A DNA stretch of 64,000 nucleotides from Rubrivivax sp. (GTDB lineage Bacteria > Pseudomonadota > Gammaproteobacteria > Burkholderiales > Burkholderiaceae_C): contig JAEUPF010000040.1 in the NCBI GenBank assembly GCA_016790425.1, positions 1-64,000 of the forward strand. The letters are read 5' to 3'. This document shows positions 17,253 to 26,841 of this stretch, in pieces; the stretch's first letter is position 1, and the number at the start of each line of letters is the position of its first letter. The notes beneath the pieces are model-generated. The model worked only from the letters and a program-made list of their open reading frames with translations. It did not search any database and had not been told where the DNA came from. The position numbers were made by a program, and so were the translations under genes.

Positions 17253-18482
17253 TCAGCCCGCGTTCCTGCGCTTGAATTGCGGCGGCGGCACGAACTGCGA
17301 GTCGCGCACCGGCTCGACCTTCCAGGCCTTCACTTCCTGCGTGAACGACAGCAGCGGCTTGTCGCCACCGGCCGCCGACGACGCGCCGCCCGACGAGGAC
17401 GACGAGCCGCGCCCGAAGAGGCCGGAGATGGCGCCGGCGATGCCGCCCGGCCCGGCGCCCCCTGCGCCGGCGCTGCCCTCCTCGGCGCCGCCGCAGGCGT
17501 TGCCGCTGAAGAACAGGCGCAGCGTCGTCACGATCGGCTGGCCCTTGATGCGCTCCATCTGGCGGCCGATGTTGAACAGCGCCGCGCGGTCGGCCGCCGT
17601 CATCGACTGGCCGAAGTAGCGGTTCATCATGTCCATGAACTGCTGCGGCAGCACGCCGCCACCCGGGCCGGCGCCGCCAGCGCCTGCCGCCGCGCTGCGC
17701 TCGGCGGCCGTGTAGGCGGCAACGGCGGCGCGCGCGTAGTTGGCTTCCATCGCCATCGCGTCGCGCAGCGCCGGCGTGACCGGCGTCGTCCACAGGTCCA
17801 TCGTCAGCTGGAACGTCGAGCGGCGCTTGTTCGGATCTTCGAACGCGACGGTCCAGTCGACCGCGTACTGCTCGGTGTCGAAGCCGTTGATCGCCTTGCG
17901 CTGCGCCGTCGGCTTGACGTTGAAGGTGTTGCTCGCCACCTTCATCTTGCACTCGGGCTCGCGGCTGGAGCCCGGCTGCTGCGGCTCGCGCTGCTGCGGC
18001 GGTGGCGCCGGCTGCGCGCAGCCGGTCAGCGGGCACGCGGTGTACTCGGCGCGCGGGATGTCCAGCCCGTAGACGAGCTTCCTGTCCAGGCGGGTGATGG
18101 TGGCGTGGCCGCTGTTGGACATCAGGAAGCGCGACACGGTGCCGGTGCCCTTCAGCGTCGTCTCGTCGCGCTTCATGTCGGCGCGCGTGTAGGTGCTCGA
18201 CGTGCCTTCGAACGGAAAGAAGCCGGCCAGGCCGTCGCTCGACAGCGCGACCACGTGCACGGCCGTGGGCACCGCGGGCGAGGTGTCCGCGGCGGCTGCC
18301 GAGGGCGACGCGGTCGAGGAAGACGACGCGGAGGACGATGATCCGCCGGGCATCGTCAGTGGGCCGATCTGGGCGCCGCAGCCGGCCAGCAGCAACGCCG
18401 CGGCGGCAACGGTGCTGCGGCGTCCCCAAGGTGCTGGCAGCGGCGAGAGGCGGGTCAGAGCGGCACGAGGCGGTTCACGCAT
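17253..18482 (-). CDS. lipoprotein of unknown function
   Basis: 409 residues. A lipobox LLAGC puts the lipidated cysteine at residue 35, followed by GAQIGPL and a Ser-rich spacer, so the protein is probably anchored in the outer membrane. The body contains INGFDTEQYAVDWTV and FQLTMDLWTTPVTPAL, a pattern reminiscent of periplasmic proteins carrying DUF4412-like domains, though I am not certain. Gly/Ala/Ser-rich stretches occur near residues 265-280 and 330-370. CAGGAGT sits 6 bases before the ATG. It stands alone, converging on the Bug receptor. I cannot assign a function. Confidence 0.75.
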   Translation of the reverse strand: MREPPRAALTRLSPLPAPWGRRSTVAAAALLLAGCGAQIGPLTMPGGSSSSASSSSTASPSAAAADTSPAVPTAVHVVALSSDGLAGFFPFEGTSSTYTRADMKRDETTLKGTGTVSRFLMSNSGHATITRLDRKLVYGLDIPRAEYTACPLTGCAQPAPPPQQREPQQPGSSREPECKMKVASNTFNVKPTAQRKAINGFDTEQYAVDWTVAFEDPNKRRSTFQLTMDLWTTPVTPALRDAMAMEANYARAAVAAYTAAERSAAAGAGGAGPGGGVLPQQFMDMMNRYFGQSMTAADRAALFNIGRQMERIKGQPIVTTLRLFFSGNACGGAEEGSAGAGGAGPGGIAGAISGLFGRGSSSSSGGASSAAGGDKPLLSFTQEVKAWKVEPVRDSQFVPPPQFKRRNAG

Positions 18483-18520
18483 GGGTACTCCTGAGGGCGT
18501 GAGGGTGGGACAGGGGGACA

Positions 18521-18560
18521 GTGGAGCAGTGGAGCAGTGGAGCAGTGGAGCAGTGGAGCA
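18521..18560. repeat. 8-bp tandem repeat, five perfect units
   Basis: Five uninterrupted copies of GTGGAGCA lie in the 159-base gap between the lipoprotein gene and the LysR gene. Flanking bases (CAGGGGGACA on both sides) extend the pattern imperfectly. A mononucleotide-like slippage origin is likely. No gene crosses it convincingly. Confidence 0.9.
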
Positions 18561-18641
18561 GGGGGACAGGGGAACGGCACGATGGCGCGGCGGCCAGCGG
18601 CAGTCAACCCGGCGGACAAAGGAGACAGCCGCATGCGGGGA

Positions 18642-19556
18642 TCAGCCGCCGAGGCTGCGGTTCCACCACTCGCCCTGCAGCGCACCCTTGGTCCACTCGA
18701 TGAAGTGGCTCACCTTCTGCGGCACCAGCTTGGGCGAAGGGAACACCGCGTGCAGGTCCTGCGCCGGCAGGCGATGGTCGGCCATCACTTCGCGCACGGC
18801 GCCTTCGGCCAGCGATTCGCGCGCCACGTAGCGCGGCAGGATCGCCAGGCCCATGCCGGCGCGCGCCGCGGCGAGGATGGCGCTGAGGTTGTTGCTGCGC
18901 AGCGGGCCGCGCACCGGCACCGCCTGCTCGCGGCCTTCGGGGCCGGTGAGCATCCAGCGGTCGTCGCCTTGCACGCTGCTGTAGACGAGGCAGGTGTGGC
19001 GGGCCAGGTCGCGCGGCTTCTTCGGTGTGCCGCTGTCGGCGAGGTAGCTGTCGGCGGCGACCATCACCCACGGGTTGGTGCCGAGGTAGCGCGCGCCCAG
19101 CGATGAATCGGCCAGCCGCCCCATGCGCATCGCCACGTCGACGCCCTGCTCGACGAGGTTGACGTAGCGGTCGTCGAAGCTCAGGTCGACCCCCACGTGC
19201 GGCTGCTCGCGCATGTAGCGCAGCACCAGCGGCACCATCACGCGGCGGCCGAAGGCGACGCTGGTGCTGATGCGCAGCGTGCCGCCGATGCCGCTTTGCT
19301 TCAGCGCCGCCAGGTTCTCCGCCGCCTTGACCTCGCGCACGATGAGCTTGCAGCGCTCGTAGTACAGCGAGCCCACCTCGGTGGGCGTGACGCCGCGCGT
19401 CGTGCGGTGCAGCAGCCGCGCGCCGAGGCGCTTCTCCGCCGCCGCCACCGCCTTCGTCGCCGTCGGCTGCGTGGTGCCCAGTTCGGCCGCGGCACGGCTG
19501 AAGCTGCCCGTCTCGACGACGCGGATGAAGACGCTCATGCCGGCGAGGCTGTCCAT
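18642..19556 (-). CDS. LysR family transcriptional regulator
   Basis: 304 residues. The N-terminal winged helix is typical: SVFIRVVETGSFSRAAAELGTTQPTATKAVAAAEKRLGARL. A periplasmic-binding-protein-like effector domain follows (about 90-300, beginning GTLRISTSVAFGRR). It is transcribed away from the CaiB/SDR pair, with 107 bases between starts that hold an interrupted inverted repeat. LysR proteins usually activate the divergent operon in response to a pathway intermediate, so a role in controlling the CoA-transferase/SDR pair is inferred. Confidence 0.93.
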   Translation of the reverse strand: MDSLAGMSVFIRVVETGSFSRAAAELGTTQPTATKAVAAAEKRLGARLLHRTTRGVTPTEVGSLYYERCKLIVREVKAAENLAALKQSGIGGTLRISTSVAFGRRVMVPLVLRYMREQPHVGVDLSFDDRYVNLVEQGVDVAMRMGRLADSSLGARYLGTNPWVMVAADSYLADSGTPKKPRDLARHTCLVYSSVQGDDRWMLTGPEGREQAVPVRGPLRSNNLSAILAAARAGMGLAILPRYVARESLAEGAVREVMADHRLPAQDLHAVFPSPKLVPQKVSHFIEWTKGALQGEWWNRSLGG

Positions 19557-19590
19557 CGGCGCAGTCTAGCGACGGGGTGCGGCAGTCGAT

Positions 19591-19625
19591 GTTCCATTTT
19601 TCGATAGATTGCGAAAAAAACGGAA
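19591..19625. promoter_or_regulatory. interrupted inverted repeat in the LysR/CoA-transferase control region
   Basis: GTTCCATTTTTCG (19591-19603) pairs with CGAAAAAAACGGAAC (19612-19625) around an 8-base AT-rich centre. This is the most AT-rich spot nearby and fits a LysR-type operator. Its left arm contains the decamer GTTCCATTTT, which recurs at 41395 and, inverted, at 27566. Confidence 0.6.
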
Positions 19626-19663
19626 CGCGACTACGATCGACGCCTTCACTGCCGGGCTCCGCG

Positions 19664-20896
19664 ATGTCCTTTCCCTTCTCCGGCGTTGTGGTGCTGGACC
19701 TCACCCAGATCTACAACGGCCCCTACGCCACGTTCCTGCTCGCCCAGGGCGGGGCCGAGGTCATCAAGGTCGAGCCGCCCGGCGGCGAGCACCTGCGCAA
19801 GCGCCAGGGCGCCAGCGGCGCGGCGATGCCGTTCGCGATGCTCAACGCGAACAAGCGCACGATGACGCTGAACCTCAAGACCGACGAGGGCCGCGAGGTG
19901 CTGCTGCGCCTGGCCGCGCAGGCCGACGTGCTGGTGGAGAACTTCGCGCCGGGCGTGATGGACCGGCTTGGCCTTTCCAGCGCGGTGCTGCACGGCGCCA
20001 ACCCGCGCCTCGTGATCGCCTCGGGCTCGGGCTACGGCAAGACCGGGCCGTACCGCGACTTCCCGGCGATGGACCTCACGGTGCAGGCGATGGCCGGCGT
20101 CATCGACACCACCGGCTACCCCGAAGCGCCGCCGGTGAAGGCCGGCCCGGCGATGGCCGACTTCCTGGCCGGCATCCACCTCTTCGGCGCCATCGCCGCC
20201 GCGCTGTTCGAGCGCGAGCGCACCGGCCGCGGCCGCACGGTGGAGGTGTCGATGATGGAGGCGGTGTACCCCACGCTCGCTTCGGGCCTGGGGCTGCTGT
20301 ATGGCGGTGGCGCCGAGGTGGTGCGCACCGGCAACCGGCACTCGGGCCTGTCGCTGTGCCCGTACAACGTGTACCCGGCGGCCGACGGCTACATCGCCAT
20401 CATCACCAACAACGACCAGCATTGGCGCTGGCTCGTCGAGGCACTGGACTGCAAGGCGCTGGCCGACGAGCCGCGCTACGCCACCGTGCGCCAGCGCTGC
20501 GCGCACATGGACGAGGTCGACGCGGCGATCGGCGAGCGCACGCGCCGGCAGAGCAAGGCCGAGCTGTTCGAGCTGCTGATCCGCGCCCGCGTGCCCTGCG
20601 CGCCGGTGCGCACGCTGGCCGAAGTCGTCAACGACCCGCACCTGCACGCCCGAGGCTCGCTGCGCTGGATCGACCACCCGGAGTACGGCCGCATGGTGGT
20701 GCCGATCTCGCCGCTGCGGTTCGACGGGGACGGCGGGGACGGCGCGGGCAACGCCGGTGGCAACGAAGGCCGCGGCGGCACGGTGCCCTACCGGCCGAGT
20801 TCACCGCTGGGCGCCGACACCGAGGCCATCCTCGCCGAGCGCCTGGCGCTCGACGAAGCGGCCATCGCGGCGTTGCGCCAGCGCCAGGTGCTGTGA
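19664..20896 (+). CDS. CaiB/BaiF CoA-transferase (family III)
   Basis: 410 residues from MSFPFSGVVVLDL. An upstream ATG at 19577 would lie in the control region. Family III features are LAQGGAEVIKVEPPGGEHLR, LNANKRTMTLNLKT, ASGSGYGKTGPYRD and the catalytic aspartate within the AMDLTVQAMAG segment. These enzymes move CoA from an acyl-CoA donor to a carboxylate through an aspartyl anhydride. A Gly-rich repeat (residues about 354-368) interrupts the C-terminal part and looks expanded. The SDR gene starts inside the stop codon, so the pair is translationally coupled. The acid activated is unknown. Confidence 0.92.
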   Translation: MSFPFSGVVVLDLTQIYNGPYATFLLAQGGAEVIKVEPPGGEHLRKRQGASGAAMPFAMLNANKRTMTLNLKTDEGREVLLRLAAQADVLVENFAPGVMDRLGLSSAVLHGANPRLVIASGSGYGKTGPYRDFPAMDLTVQAMAGVIDTTGYPEAPPVKAGPAMADFLAGIHLFGAIAAALFERERTGRGRTVEVSMMEAVYPTLASGLGLLYGGGAEVVRTGNRHSGLSLCPYNVYPAADGYIAIITNNDQHWRWLVEALDCKALADEPRYATVRQRCAHMDEVDAAIGERTRRQSKAELFELLIRARVPCAPVRTLAEVVNDPHLHARGSLRWIDHPEYGRMVVPISPLRFDGDGGDGAGNAGGNEGRGGTVPYRPSSPLGADTEAILAERLALDEAAIAALRQRQVL

Positions 20897-21720
20897 TGAC
20901 CGCCGCTGCCGGGTCCTCGTCCGGGCCCTCGCTTCTCGCCGGCAAGCTGGCGCTCGTCACCGGCGCGGCCAGCGGCATCGGCCGCGCCATCGCCGTCGCC
21001 TACGCCGCCGCCGGCGCGCGCGTGGCCGTCACCGACCTCGCCCTCGATGCCTGCGCCCACACGCTTGCCGCGGCGCGCGCCGCCGGCGTCGCGCGCCCCA
21101 GCGACAACGCGGGCGCTGGCGACAGCGACGCGGTCTGCCGCGCCTACGCCCTCGACGTGACCGACGCCGCCGCCGTGCAGGCGCTGGCCGGGCGCATCGG
21201 CGCCGAGCTGGGCGACATCGACATCCTCGTCAACAACGCCGGCGTCATCGTGCGCGAAGGCATCGACAGCCCGCGCGTGCGCGACAACGTGCGGCGCATG
21301 ATCGCCGTCAACTACCTCGGCGCCTTCGACGTCATCCACGCCTTCCTGCCGGCGCTCAGGCGCAGGCGCGGCACCATCGTCAACATCGCCTCGGTGGCGG
21401 CGCTGCGCGGCCAGCGCGGCGCGGTGGGCTACTCGGCATCCAAGGGGGCGCTGAGGCTGCTGACGCAGTCGCTGGCCGCCGACCTGGCGCGCGACGGCAT
21501 CCGCGTCAACGCCATCGCGCCCGGCGTCATCGACACCCCGATGACCGAGGCGACGCGCAACGATCCGAAGCGGCTGCAAGGCTTCCTCGCGCGCATCCCC
21601 GCCGGGCGCCTGGGCCAGCCGGGCGAGATCGCCGCGCCGGCGGTGTTCCTCGCTTCCGACATGGCGAGCTACGTCAGCGGCACCATCCTGCCGGTGGACG
21701 GCGGGCTGCAGGCGAGCTGA
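20896..21720 (+). CDS. short-chain dehydrogenase/reductase (SDR)
   Basis: 274 residues, classical SDR. The cofactor motif is TGAASGIGRA, then LVNNAGVI, and the catalytic Tyr-Lys pair is in YSASKGAL, preceded by a serine in NIASVAAL. The C-terminal VSGTILPVDGG is standard. A small insertion (about 55-75) lies between the second and third strands. It begins one base before the end of the CaiB gene. Together they suggest CoA activation followed by oxidation of a hydroxyacyl group, or the reverse, but the substrate is not indicated. Confidence 0.9.
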   Translation: MTAAAGSSSGPSLLAGKLALVTGAASGIGRAIAVAYAAAGARVAVTDLALDACAHTLAAARAAGVARPSDNAGAGDSDAVCRAYALDVTDAAAVQALAGRIGAELGDIDILVNNAGVIVREGIDSPRVRDNVRRMIAVNYLGAFDVIHAFLPALRRRRGTIVNIASVAALRGQRGAVGYSASKGALRLLTQSLAADLARDGIRVNAIAPGVIDTPMTEATRNDPKRLQGFLARIPAGRLGQPGEIAAPAVFLASDMASYVSGTILPVDGGLQAS

Positions 21721-21792
21721 GCGGCGTTCGGTTGCTGCGGGGGGGGCTTGCCGCGTTGCCGCCGCGCGGCCCCGGCGACAGGTGGCGCGCTG

Positions 21793-23478
21793 TCAGGCCG
21801 CGGCGGCGCGCGCGTCGCTGGCCGACAGCCTGAACACGGCCACCGACTGCACGAGGTGCTGCGCCTGCGTCTTCAGGCTCTCCGCGGCGGCGGCGCTTTG
21901 CTCCACCAGCGCGGCGTTTTGCTGCGTGGCCTGGTCCATCGCAGCGACGGCCTGCCCCACCTGATGCACGCCTGAGCTCTGCTGCGCACTGGCCGAGGCG
22001 ATCTCGGCCACGATGCCGCTGACGCGCTGGATCGCGCTGACGATCTCGCCCATCGTCCGGCCCGCTTCGTCCACGAGGGTGGTGCCGCGCTCCACCTGCT
22101 CGACGCTGCGGCCGATGAGAGACTTGATCTCCTTGGCCGCCTCGGCGCTGCGCTGCGCCAGGCTGCGGACTTCGGAGGCCACCACGGCGAAGCCGCGACC
22201 CTGCTCGCCGGCGCGCGCCGCTTCCACCGCGGCGTTGAGGGCCAGGATGTTGGTCTGGAAGGCGATGCCGTCGATGACGGTGATGATGTCGCCGATCCTG
22301 CGGCTGCTGTCGTTGATGCCCTGCATCGTGCTGACCACCTTGCCCACCACCGCGCCGCCCTGCGCCGCCACCGACGAGGCGCCCTGCGCCATCTCGTTGG
22401 CCTGCCTGGCGTTGGCGGCGTTGCTGCCCACCGTGGTGCCCAGCTGTTCCATCGTGGCAGCGGTCTGCTGCAGCGCGCTGGCCTGCTGTTCGGTGCGGCC
22501 GGAGAGGTCCTGGTTGCCATGCGCGATCTGCGAGCTGGCCGTGGCCACGCTTTCGGCTCCGGTGCGGATCGTGCCCACCAGCGTGACCAGGTGGTCCTGC
22601 ATGCGGCCCATCGAGCGCAGCAGGTCGCCCTCGCTGCCGGGCAGGTGGACGTCCACGCGCTGGTCCAGGTGCCCTTCGGCGATGCCCGCAGCAACGCGGT
22701 TCACCTCGGCCAGCAGCGAAGCGGTGCGGCGTCGCAGGTACAACACGCCGGCGCACAGCAACACGATGAGCGCCACCGAGGACGCCACGGCCACGTGAGA
22801 CCAGGCCCGGCTGGCTTGCTGCGCGGCGGCCACTTCGGCGGCGGTGCGCTGATCCAGCAGCGCCAGGAACCGGTCCACCGGCTTCATGATCTTGGCCTTG
22901 TACTGGTGGTAGGCGAGGTCGTGCATCATCTCGCGCGCCTTGGCCTTGTCGGGCTCGGCCTGGCGCGTGAAGCCGCCCTTGCCGTCGTCGTACAAGCCCT
23001 TGACCATGTTCATCGCGATGGTCTCGGTGCGCACGAGGTCGTCGGAGTTGGCCTTGGCCTGCTCCAGTTGCGCCAGTTCGGGGGCGGTGAAGCCGGCCTG
23101 CATCATCAGTTCGAGCAGCGACACCGTCGCGCCCGCCGAGGGCGGGACCTCGACGCCCGCAGCGCGGAAGTCCCAGTAGATCCGTTCGTAGTTCGCCGGC
23201 CGCGGCAGCTTGCCGTTGCGGATATCGAGGATCTCGAAGTACTGCTTCTCCCACTTCGCCTCGCCGCTGACAACGAAGGTGCGCGCCAGCCGGGTGAGAT
23301 CGTCGGAGCTCTGGCGCAACTCGTCGGCCAGCAGGTACGACTGGTAGCGCCGCGCGGCCGCCTCGTCGGCCCGCGCACTGCTGCGGCTGCTCATGATGGC
23401 GGCGCCGATCGTCGCGAGGCCAAACAGCAGCGCCGCCGCCGCGGCCAAACCATAGATATGCTTGATCTGGAGTCTCAT
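21793..23478 (-). CDS. methyl-accepting chemotaxis protein
   Basis: 561 residues. Transmembrane helix 1 spans about 8-30 and helix 2 about 228-250. The periplasmic domain between them is helical (four-helix-bundle type). A HAMP domain (about 250-305) leads into the long cytoplasmic coiled coil with the signalling tip [20 protein letters not shown] and the flanking [20 protein letters not shown]. Glutamine/glutamate pairs for methylation are visible ([12 protein letters not shown]). It sits alone between two unrelated acyl-CoA operons. No CheA/CheW/CheR genes are nearby. The ligand is not deducible, though chemotaxis to aromatic or carboxylic acids would fit the surroundings. Confidence 0.95.
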   Translation of the reverse strand: MRLQIKHIYGLAAAAALLFGLATIGAAIMSSRSSARADEAAARRYQSYLLADELRQSSDDLTRLARTFVVSGEAKWEKQYFEILDIRNGKLPRPANYERIYWDFRAAGVEVPPSAGATVSLLELMMQAGFTAPELAQLEQAKANSDDLVRTETIAMNMVKGLYDDGKGGFTRQAEPDKAKAREMMHDLAYHQYKAKIMKPVDRFLALLDQRTAAEVAAAQQASRAWSHVAVASSVALIVLLCAGVLYLRRRTASLLAEVNRVAAGIAEGHLDQRVDVHLPGSEGDLLRSMGRMQDHLVTLVGTIRTGAESVATASSQIAHGNQDLSGRTEQQASALQQTAATMEQLGTTVGSNAANARQANEMAQGASSVAAQGGAVVGKVVSTMQGINDSSRRIGDIITVIDGIAFQTNILALNAAVEAARAGEQGRGFAVVASEVRSLAQRSAEAAKEIKSLIGRSVEQVERGTTLVDEAGRTMGEIVSAIQRVSGIVAEIASASAQQSSGVHQVGQAVAAMDQATQQNAALVEQSAAAAESLKTQAQHLVQSVAVFRLSASDARAAAA

Positions 23479-23697
23479 GGGTCCTCTTCGTGCCAGCCGA
23501 AAGCCGCAAAAATGCGGACATTGATACTTGCACTGCTTTCGACCCGGACAGGCGAGACTTGAGCGCCCGCGGCGCCCACTTGGCCGGGAAATCAGCAGCC
23601 GGCTGCCGGCGACAGCCTGGCCAGGTCGGCGCGCTGGCGCGGCGTGAGCCGCGACGAACTTGCTCAGCCAGCCATCTTCGCGCGCGCCGGGCTGGCC

Positions 23698-24948
23698 CTA
23701 CACCACGCCCCGCGCCCGCAGCACCGCCCGCTGGGCCTCGTCGTAGCCAAGCCCGGCCAGCACTTCGTCCGTGTGCTCGCCCAGCGCCGGCGGCACGCTG
23801 CGGTACTGCACCGGCGTCTGCGAAAGCCGTATCGGATTGGCCAGCATCGGCAGCTGTGCGCGCCGCGGGTGCGGCAGGTGCACGACCATGCCGCGCGAGC
23901 GCACCTGCGGGTCGGCGAAGACTTCGGGTAGCTCGTTCACCGGCCCGCACGGGATGCCGGCCTCGGCGAAGGCGTCGATCCAGTGCTGCCGCGGTTCACT
24001 GGCAAAGATCGGCTCGAGGATCGCGTTCAACTCGGCGCGGTGGCCGATGCGGTCCTGGTTGCTGGCGAAGCGCGCATCGGTGGCCAGCGCGGGCCGGCCC
24101 ATCACGGCGCACAGCCGCTCCCACTGCGCCTTGTTGCCCACCACCAGCATCACCGCGCCGTCGGCGCAGCGGTACATCTGCGAAGGCGCTGCGGTGGGCG
24201 ACTGCGTGCCGCAGCGCGCCAGCGGGTCGCCCGAGACGAGGTGGCCCATGCCCACGTGCGACAACGCCGCCACCTGCGAGTCGAGCAGCGCCAGGTCGAT
24301 GAACTGCCCCTCGCCCGACACCGCGTCGCGGTGTTCCAGCGCGGCAAGGATGGCCACCGTCGCGTACATGCCGGCCATCAGGTCCGAGACGATGAGCCCC
24401 ACCTTCTGCGGTCCGCCGCCGGGGCTGTCGTCGGCGTGGCCGGTGATGGCCATGAGGCCGCCCATGCCCTGGAAGATCGAGTCGTAGCCGGCGCGCGCAC
24501 GGTAAGGGCCCGTCTGGCCGAAACCGGTGATCGAGCAGTAGACGAGCCTCGGGTTCAGCGTGCGCAGCGTCGCCGCGTCGAGCCCGTGGCGCGCCAGGTC
24601 GCCGACCTTGTAGTTTTCGATCAGCACGTCGGCCTTCATCGCCAGCTCGCGCACGATGGCCTGGCCCTCGGGCTTGGCGAGGTCCACCGTCACCGACTTC
24701 TTGTTGCGGTTGGCGCTCATGAAGAAGCCCGATTCGCGCGTCGGCGCTCCGGCGTCGTCGCGCAGGAAGGGCGGGCCGAGCCGGCGCGCGTCGTCGCCGT
24801 CGCCGGGGCGCTCGACCTTCACCACCTCGGCACCGAGGTCGGCCAGCATCTGCCCGGCCCAGGGGCCGGCGAAGACGCGGCTCAGGTCGAGCACGCGGAT
24901 GTGCGAGAGCGCGCCGGTGCGCGGCGGCGCAGGTTCGTTGCTGCTCAT
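23698..24948 (-). CDS. CaiB/BaiF CoA-transferase (family III)
   Basis: 416 residues from MSSNEPAPPRTGA. Features are HIRVLDLSRVFAGPWAGQML, LGAEVVKVERPGDGDDAR, NRNKKSVTVDLAK, and ITGFGQTGPYRARAGYDSIFQ with the catalytic Asp. It is closer to formyl-CoA/succinyl-CoA-type transferases than its paralogue at 19.7 kb (different N-terminus, no Gly-rich insert). It is the last gene of a leftward operon after an NTF2-like protein, a Bug receptor and an SDR, 29 bases from the SDR stop. It probably activates the acid imported by that Bug receptor. Confidence 0.92.
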   Translation of the reverse strand: MSSNEPAPPRTGALSHIRVLDLSRVFAGPWAGQMLADLGAEVVKVERPGDGDDARRLGPPFLRDDAGAPTRESGFFMSANRNKKSVTVDLAKPEGQAIVRELAMKADVLIENYKVGDLARHGLDAATLRTLNPRLVYCSITGFGQTGPYRARAGYDSIFQGMGGLMAITGHADDSPGGGPQKVGLIVSDLMAGMYATVAILAALEHRDAVSGEGQFIDLALLDSQVAALSHVGMGHLVSGDPLARCGTQSPTAAPSQMYRCADGAVMLVVGNKAQWERLCAVMGRPALATDARFASNQDRIGHRAELNAILEPIFASEPRQHWIDAFAEAGIPCGPVNELPEVFADPQVRSRGMVVHLPHPRRAQLPMLANPIRLSQTPVQYRSVPPALGEHTDEVLAGLGYDEAQRAVLRARGVV

Positions 24949-24977
24949 GGCTTGTCGAAGCGCTTCGTCATCAGGGA

Positions 24978-25814
24978 TCAGCGCGCCACCCAGGCACCGT
25001 CCAGCGGCAGCGCCGCGCCGCGCATCTCGGCAGCGGCTTCGCTGCCGAGCCACGCCACGAGCGCGGCCACCTGCTCGGGCGCGACCACGTTGCCCGAAGG
25101 CATGTTCGTCGCGGCGATGCGTCGCTGCGCTTCCTCGCGGCTGATGCCTTCGCGCTCGGCCATCAGCTTGGCGTTGCGGTAGTAGATGCGCGTGGCCACG
25201 TCGCCGGGGCACACGGCGTTGCAGGTGATGGCGGTGGCCGCCGTCTCCAGCGCCACCGCCTTCGTCAAGCCGACGAGCGCGTGCTTGCTGGCGACGTAGC
25301 TGCTGCGCTCGACGCCGCCCACCAGCCCGTAGACCGAAGCGATGTTGACGATGCGGCCGAAGCCGCGCTCGCGCATGCCCGGCAGCGCCGTGCGGATGGT
25401 GTGGAACGCGGCGTCGACGTTGAGCGCGAACACCTCGCGCCAGCGCGCCGGCGGGTGGTCCTCGATCGGCCCCTTGTGCTGCGTGCCGGCGTTGTTGACG
25501 AGGATGTCCAGGCGGCCGAAGCGCTGCAGCACCTGTGCCACCAGGCCCGACGCAGCGGCCTCGTCGCGCAGGTCGGCCGCGGCGTGCGCCACCTCGGTGC
25601 CATGGGCGGCGGCGATTTCGGCGACGAGCGCGGCGATGGCCGCCGGCTCGCCGAGGCCGTTGAGCATCACCGCGCAGCCTTCGGCGGCCAGCCGCCGTGC
25701 GGTGGCCAGGCCGATGCCGTCGGTCGAGCCGGTGACCAGCGCCACGCGGCCGCTGAACGGGCGCGCGCCGCCCGGGCCGGCCGGCCCGCGCGCGTTGCCT
25801 GCACGCTCGCCCAT
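24978..25814 (-). CDS. 3-hydroxybutyrate dehydrogenase-like SDR
   Basis: 278 residues. The cofactor motif is TGSTDGIGLA, then LVNNAGTQHKGPIEDHPPARW and the active-site SSYVASKHALVG. The strings VMLNGLG and NAGTQHxxxIED resemble D-3-hydroxybutyrate dehydrogenases, and the ITCNAVCPGDVATRI segment supports this. The annotation to 3-hydroxybutyrate itself is uncertain, since this subgroup also acts on other short 3-hydroxy acids. The start codon overlaps the stop of the Bug receptor by one base, so translation is coupled. Confidence 0.88.
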   Translation of the reverse strand: MGERAGNARGPAGPGGARPFSGRVALVTGSTDGIGLATARRLAAEGCAVMLNGLGEPAAIAALVAEIAAAHGTEVAHAAADLRDEAAASGLVAQVLQRFGRLDILVNNAGTQHKGPIEDHPPARWREVFALNVDAAFHTIRTALPGMRERGFGRIVNIASVYGLVGGVERSSYVASKHALVGLTKAVALETAATAITCNAVCPGDVATRIYYRNAKLMAEREGISREEAQRRIAATNMPSGNVVAPEQVAALVAWLGSEAAAEMRGAALPLDGAWVAR

Positions 25815-26779
25815 CAGTCGAGCTGGATGTTCAGCGGCGCGATGATGCGGCCCCACGTGCGCGTGTGCTGCTCGATCAGCTTGCCGAATTCCTGCGGCGT
25901 CAGCAGCGGCGCGGTGGCGCCGTCCTGCTCGACGCGGGCGCGCACGTCGCTCTCGCGCAGCGCGTCGTTGGCGGCCTTGTTCAGCGTCTCGATGACCGCT
26001 GCCGGCGTGCCTGCCGGCGCGAGCAGGCCGTACCAGGAACTCGCCTGCATGGCCGGCAGCCCCGACTCGGCGAAGGTCGGCACGTTCGGCGCCGCCGGCG
26101 AGCGCTGCTCCGAGGAGATGGCGATGCCCTTCAGCTTGCCCGAACGGAACAGCGGCGCCGAAGTGGCGATGCCGTCGAAGAACAGCTGCACGTGCCCGGC
26201 CATCAGGTCGCTGAGCGCCGGGCCCGCGCCCTTGTACGGGATGTAGGTGAGGTTGACGCCGGCGGCCTCGTTGAACATCGCGCCCACCAGGTGCGTGCTG
26301 CTGCCGGTGCCCAGCGTCGCCAGGCTCAGCGTGCCCGGCCTGGCCTTCTCCAGCGCCACGAGTTCCTTCACCGTGTTGGCCGGCACCGAGGGGTGCGCAC
26401 TCAGCACGAACGGCGTCAGGCCGGTGAGGGCGACGGGCTCGAAGTCGCTCATCTTGTAGCTGAGCTTCTTGAACAGGAACGGGTTGGTCGACAGCGTCGT
26501 CGTCACCGCCATGATGAGCGTGTAGCCGTCGGGCGCGCTCTTGGCCACGTAGTCGGCGCCGATCGTCGTCGAGCCGCCGGCCTTGTTCTCCACCACCACC
26601 GGCTGCCCGAAGCGCGCGCTCATCTTCTGGGCCACCAGGCGCGAGACGATGTCGGTGAAGCCGCCCGGCGCGTACGGCACGATGATGCGGATGGGCTTGT
26701 CGGGCCAGGCAGCGCGGGCGATGCCCGGCAAGGCGGCCGTGGCGGCCAGCGCCTGGAGGGTGCGGCGGCGGGTGATCAT
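25814..26779 (-). CDS. Bug-family tripartite tricarboxylate transporter receptor
   Basis: 321 residues from MITRRRTLQALAA. The signal peptide ends IARA and the mature protein starts AWPDKPIRIIV. Bug markers are YAPGGFTDIVSRL, VENKAGGSTTIGADY, APDGYTLIM and YIPYKGAGPALSD. The gene lies between an NTF2-like protein (62 bases upstream) and the SDR it overlaps. Membrane partners are absent from the window. The ligand is presumably the acid processed by the CaiB transferase and SDR of the same operon (inference). Confidence 0.92.
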   Translation of the reverse strand: MITRRRTLQALAATAALPGIARAAWPDKPIRIIVPYAPGGFTDIVSRLVAQKMSARFGQPVVVENKAGGSTTIGADYVAKSAPDGYTLIMAVTTTLSTNPFLFKKLSYKMSDFEPVALTGLTPFVLSAHPSVPANTVKELVALEKARPGTLSLATLGTGSSTHLVGAMFNEAAGVNLTYIPYKGAGPALSDLMAGHVQLFFDGIATSAPLFRSGKLKGIAISSEQRSPAAPNVPTFAESGLPAMQASSWYGLLAPAGTPAAVIETLNKAANDALRESDVRARVEQDGATAPLLTPQEFGKLIEQHTRTWGRIIAPLNIQLD

Positions 26780-26841
26780 GGTGCGGGTTCCTTCGTCGTG
26801 GGCTTCGTCGTGGGCTGCATCGTGGGCGAACAGGGGAAGGT

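Noticed and set aside
18521..18560. Possible CRISPR or iteron array
   Set aside because: The units are 8 bp, directly abutting and without spacers. It is a simple tandem repeat.
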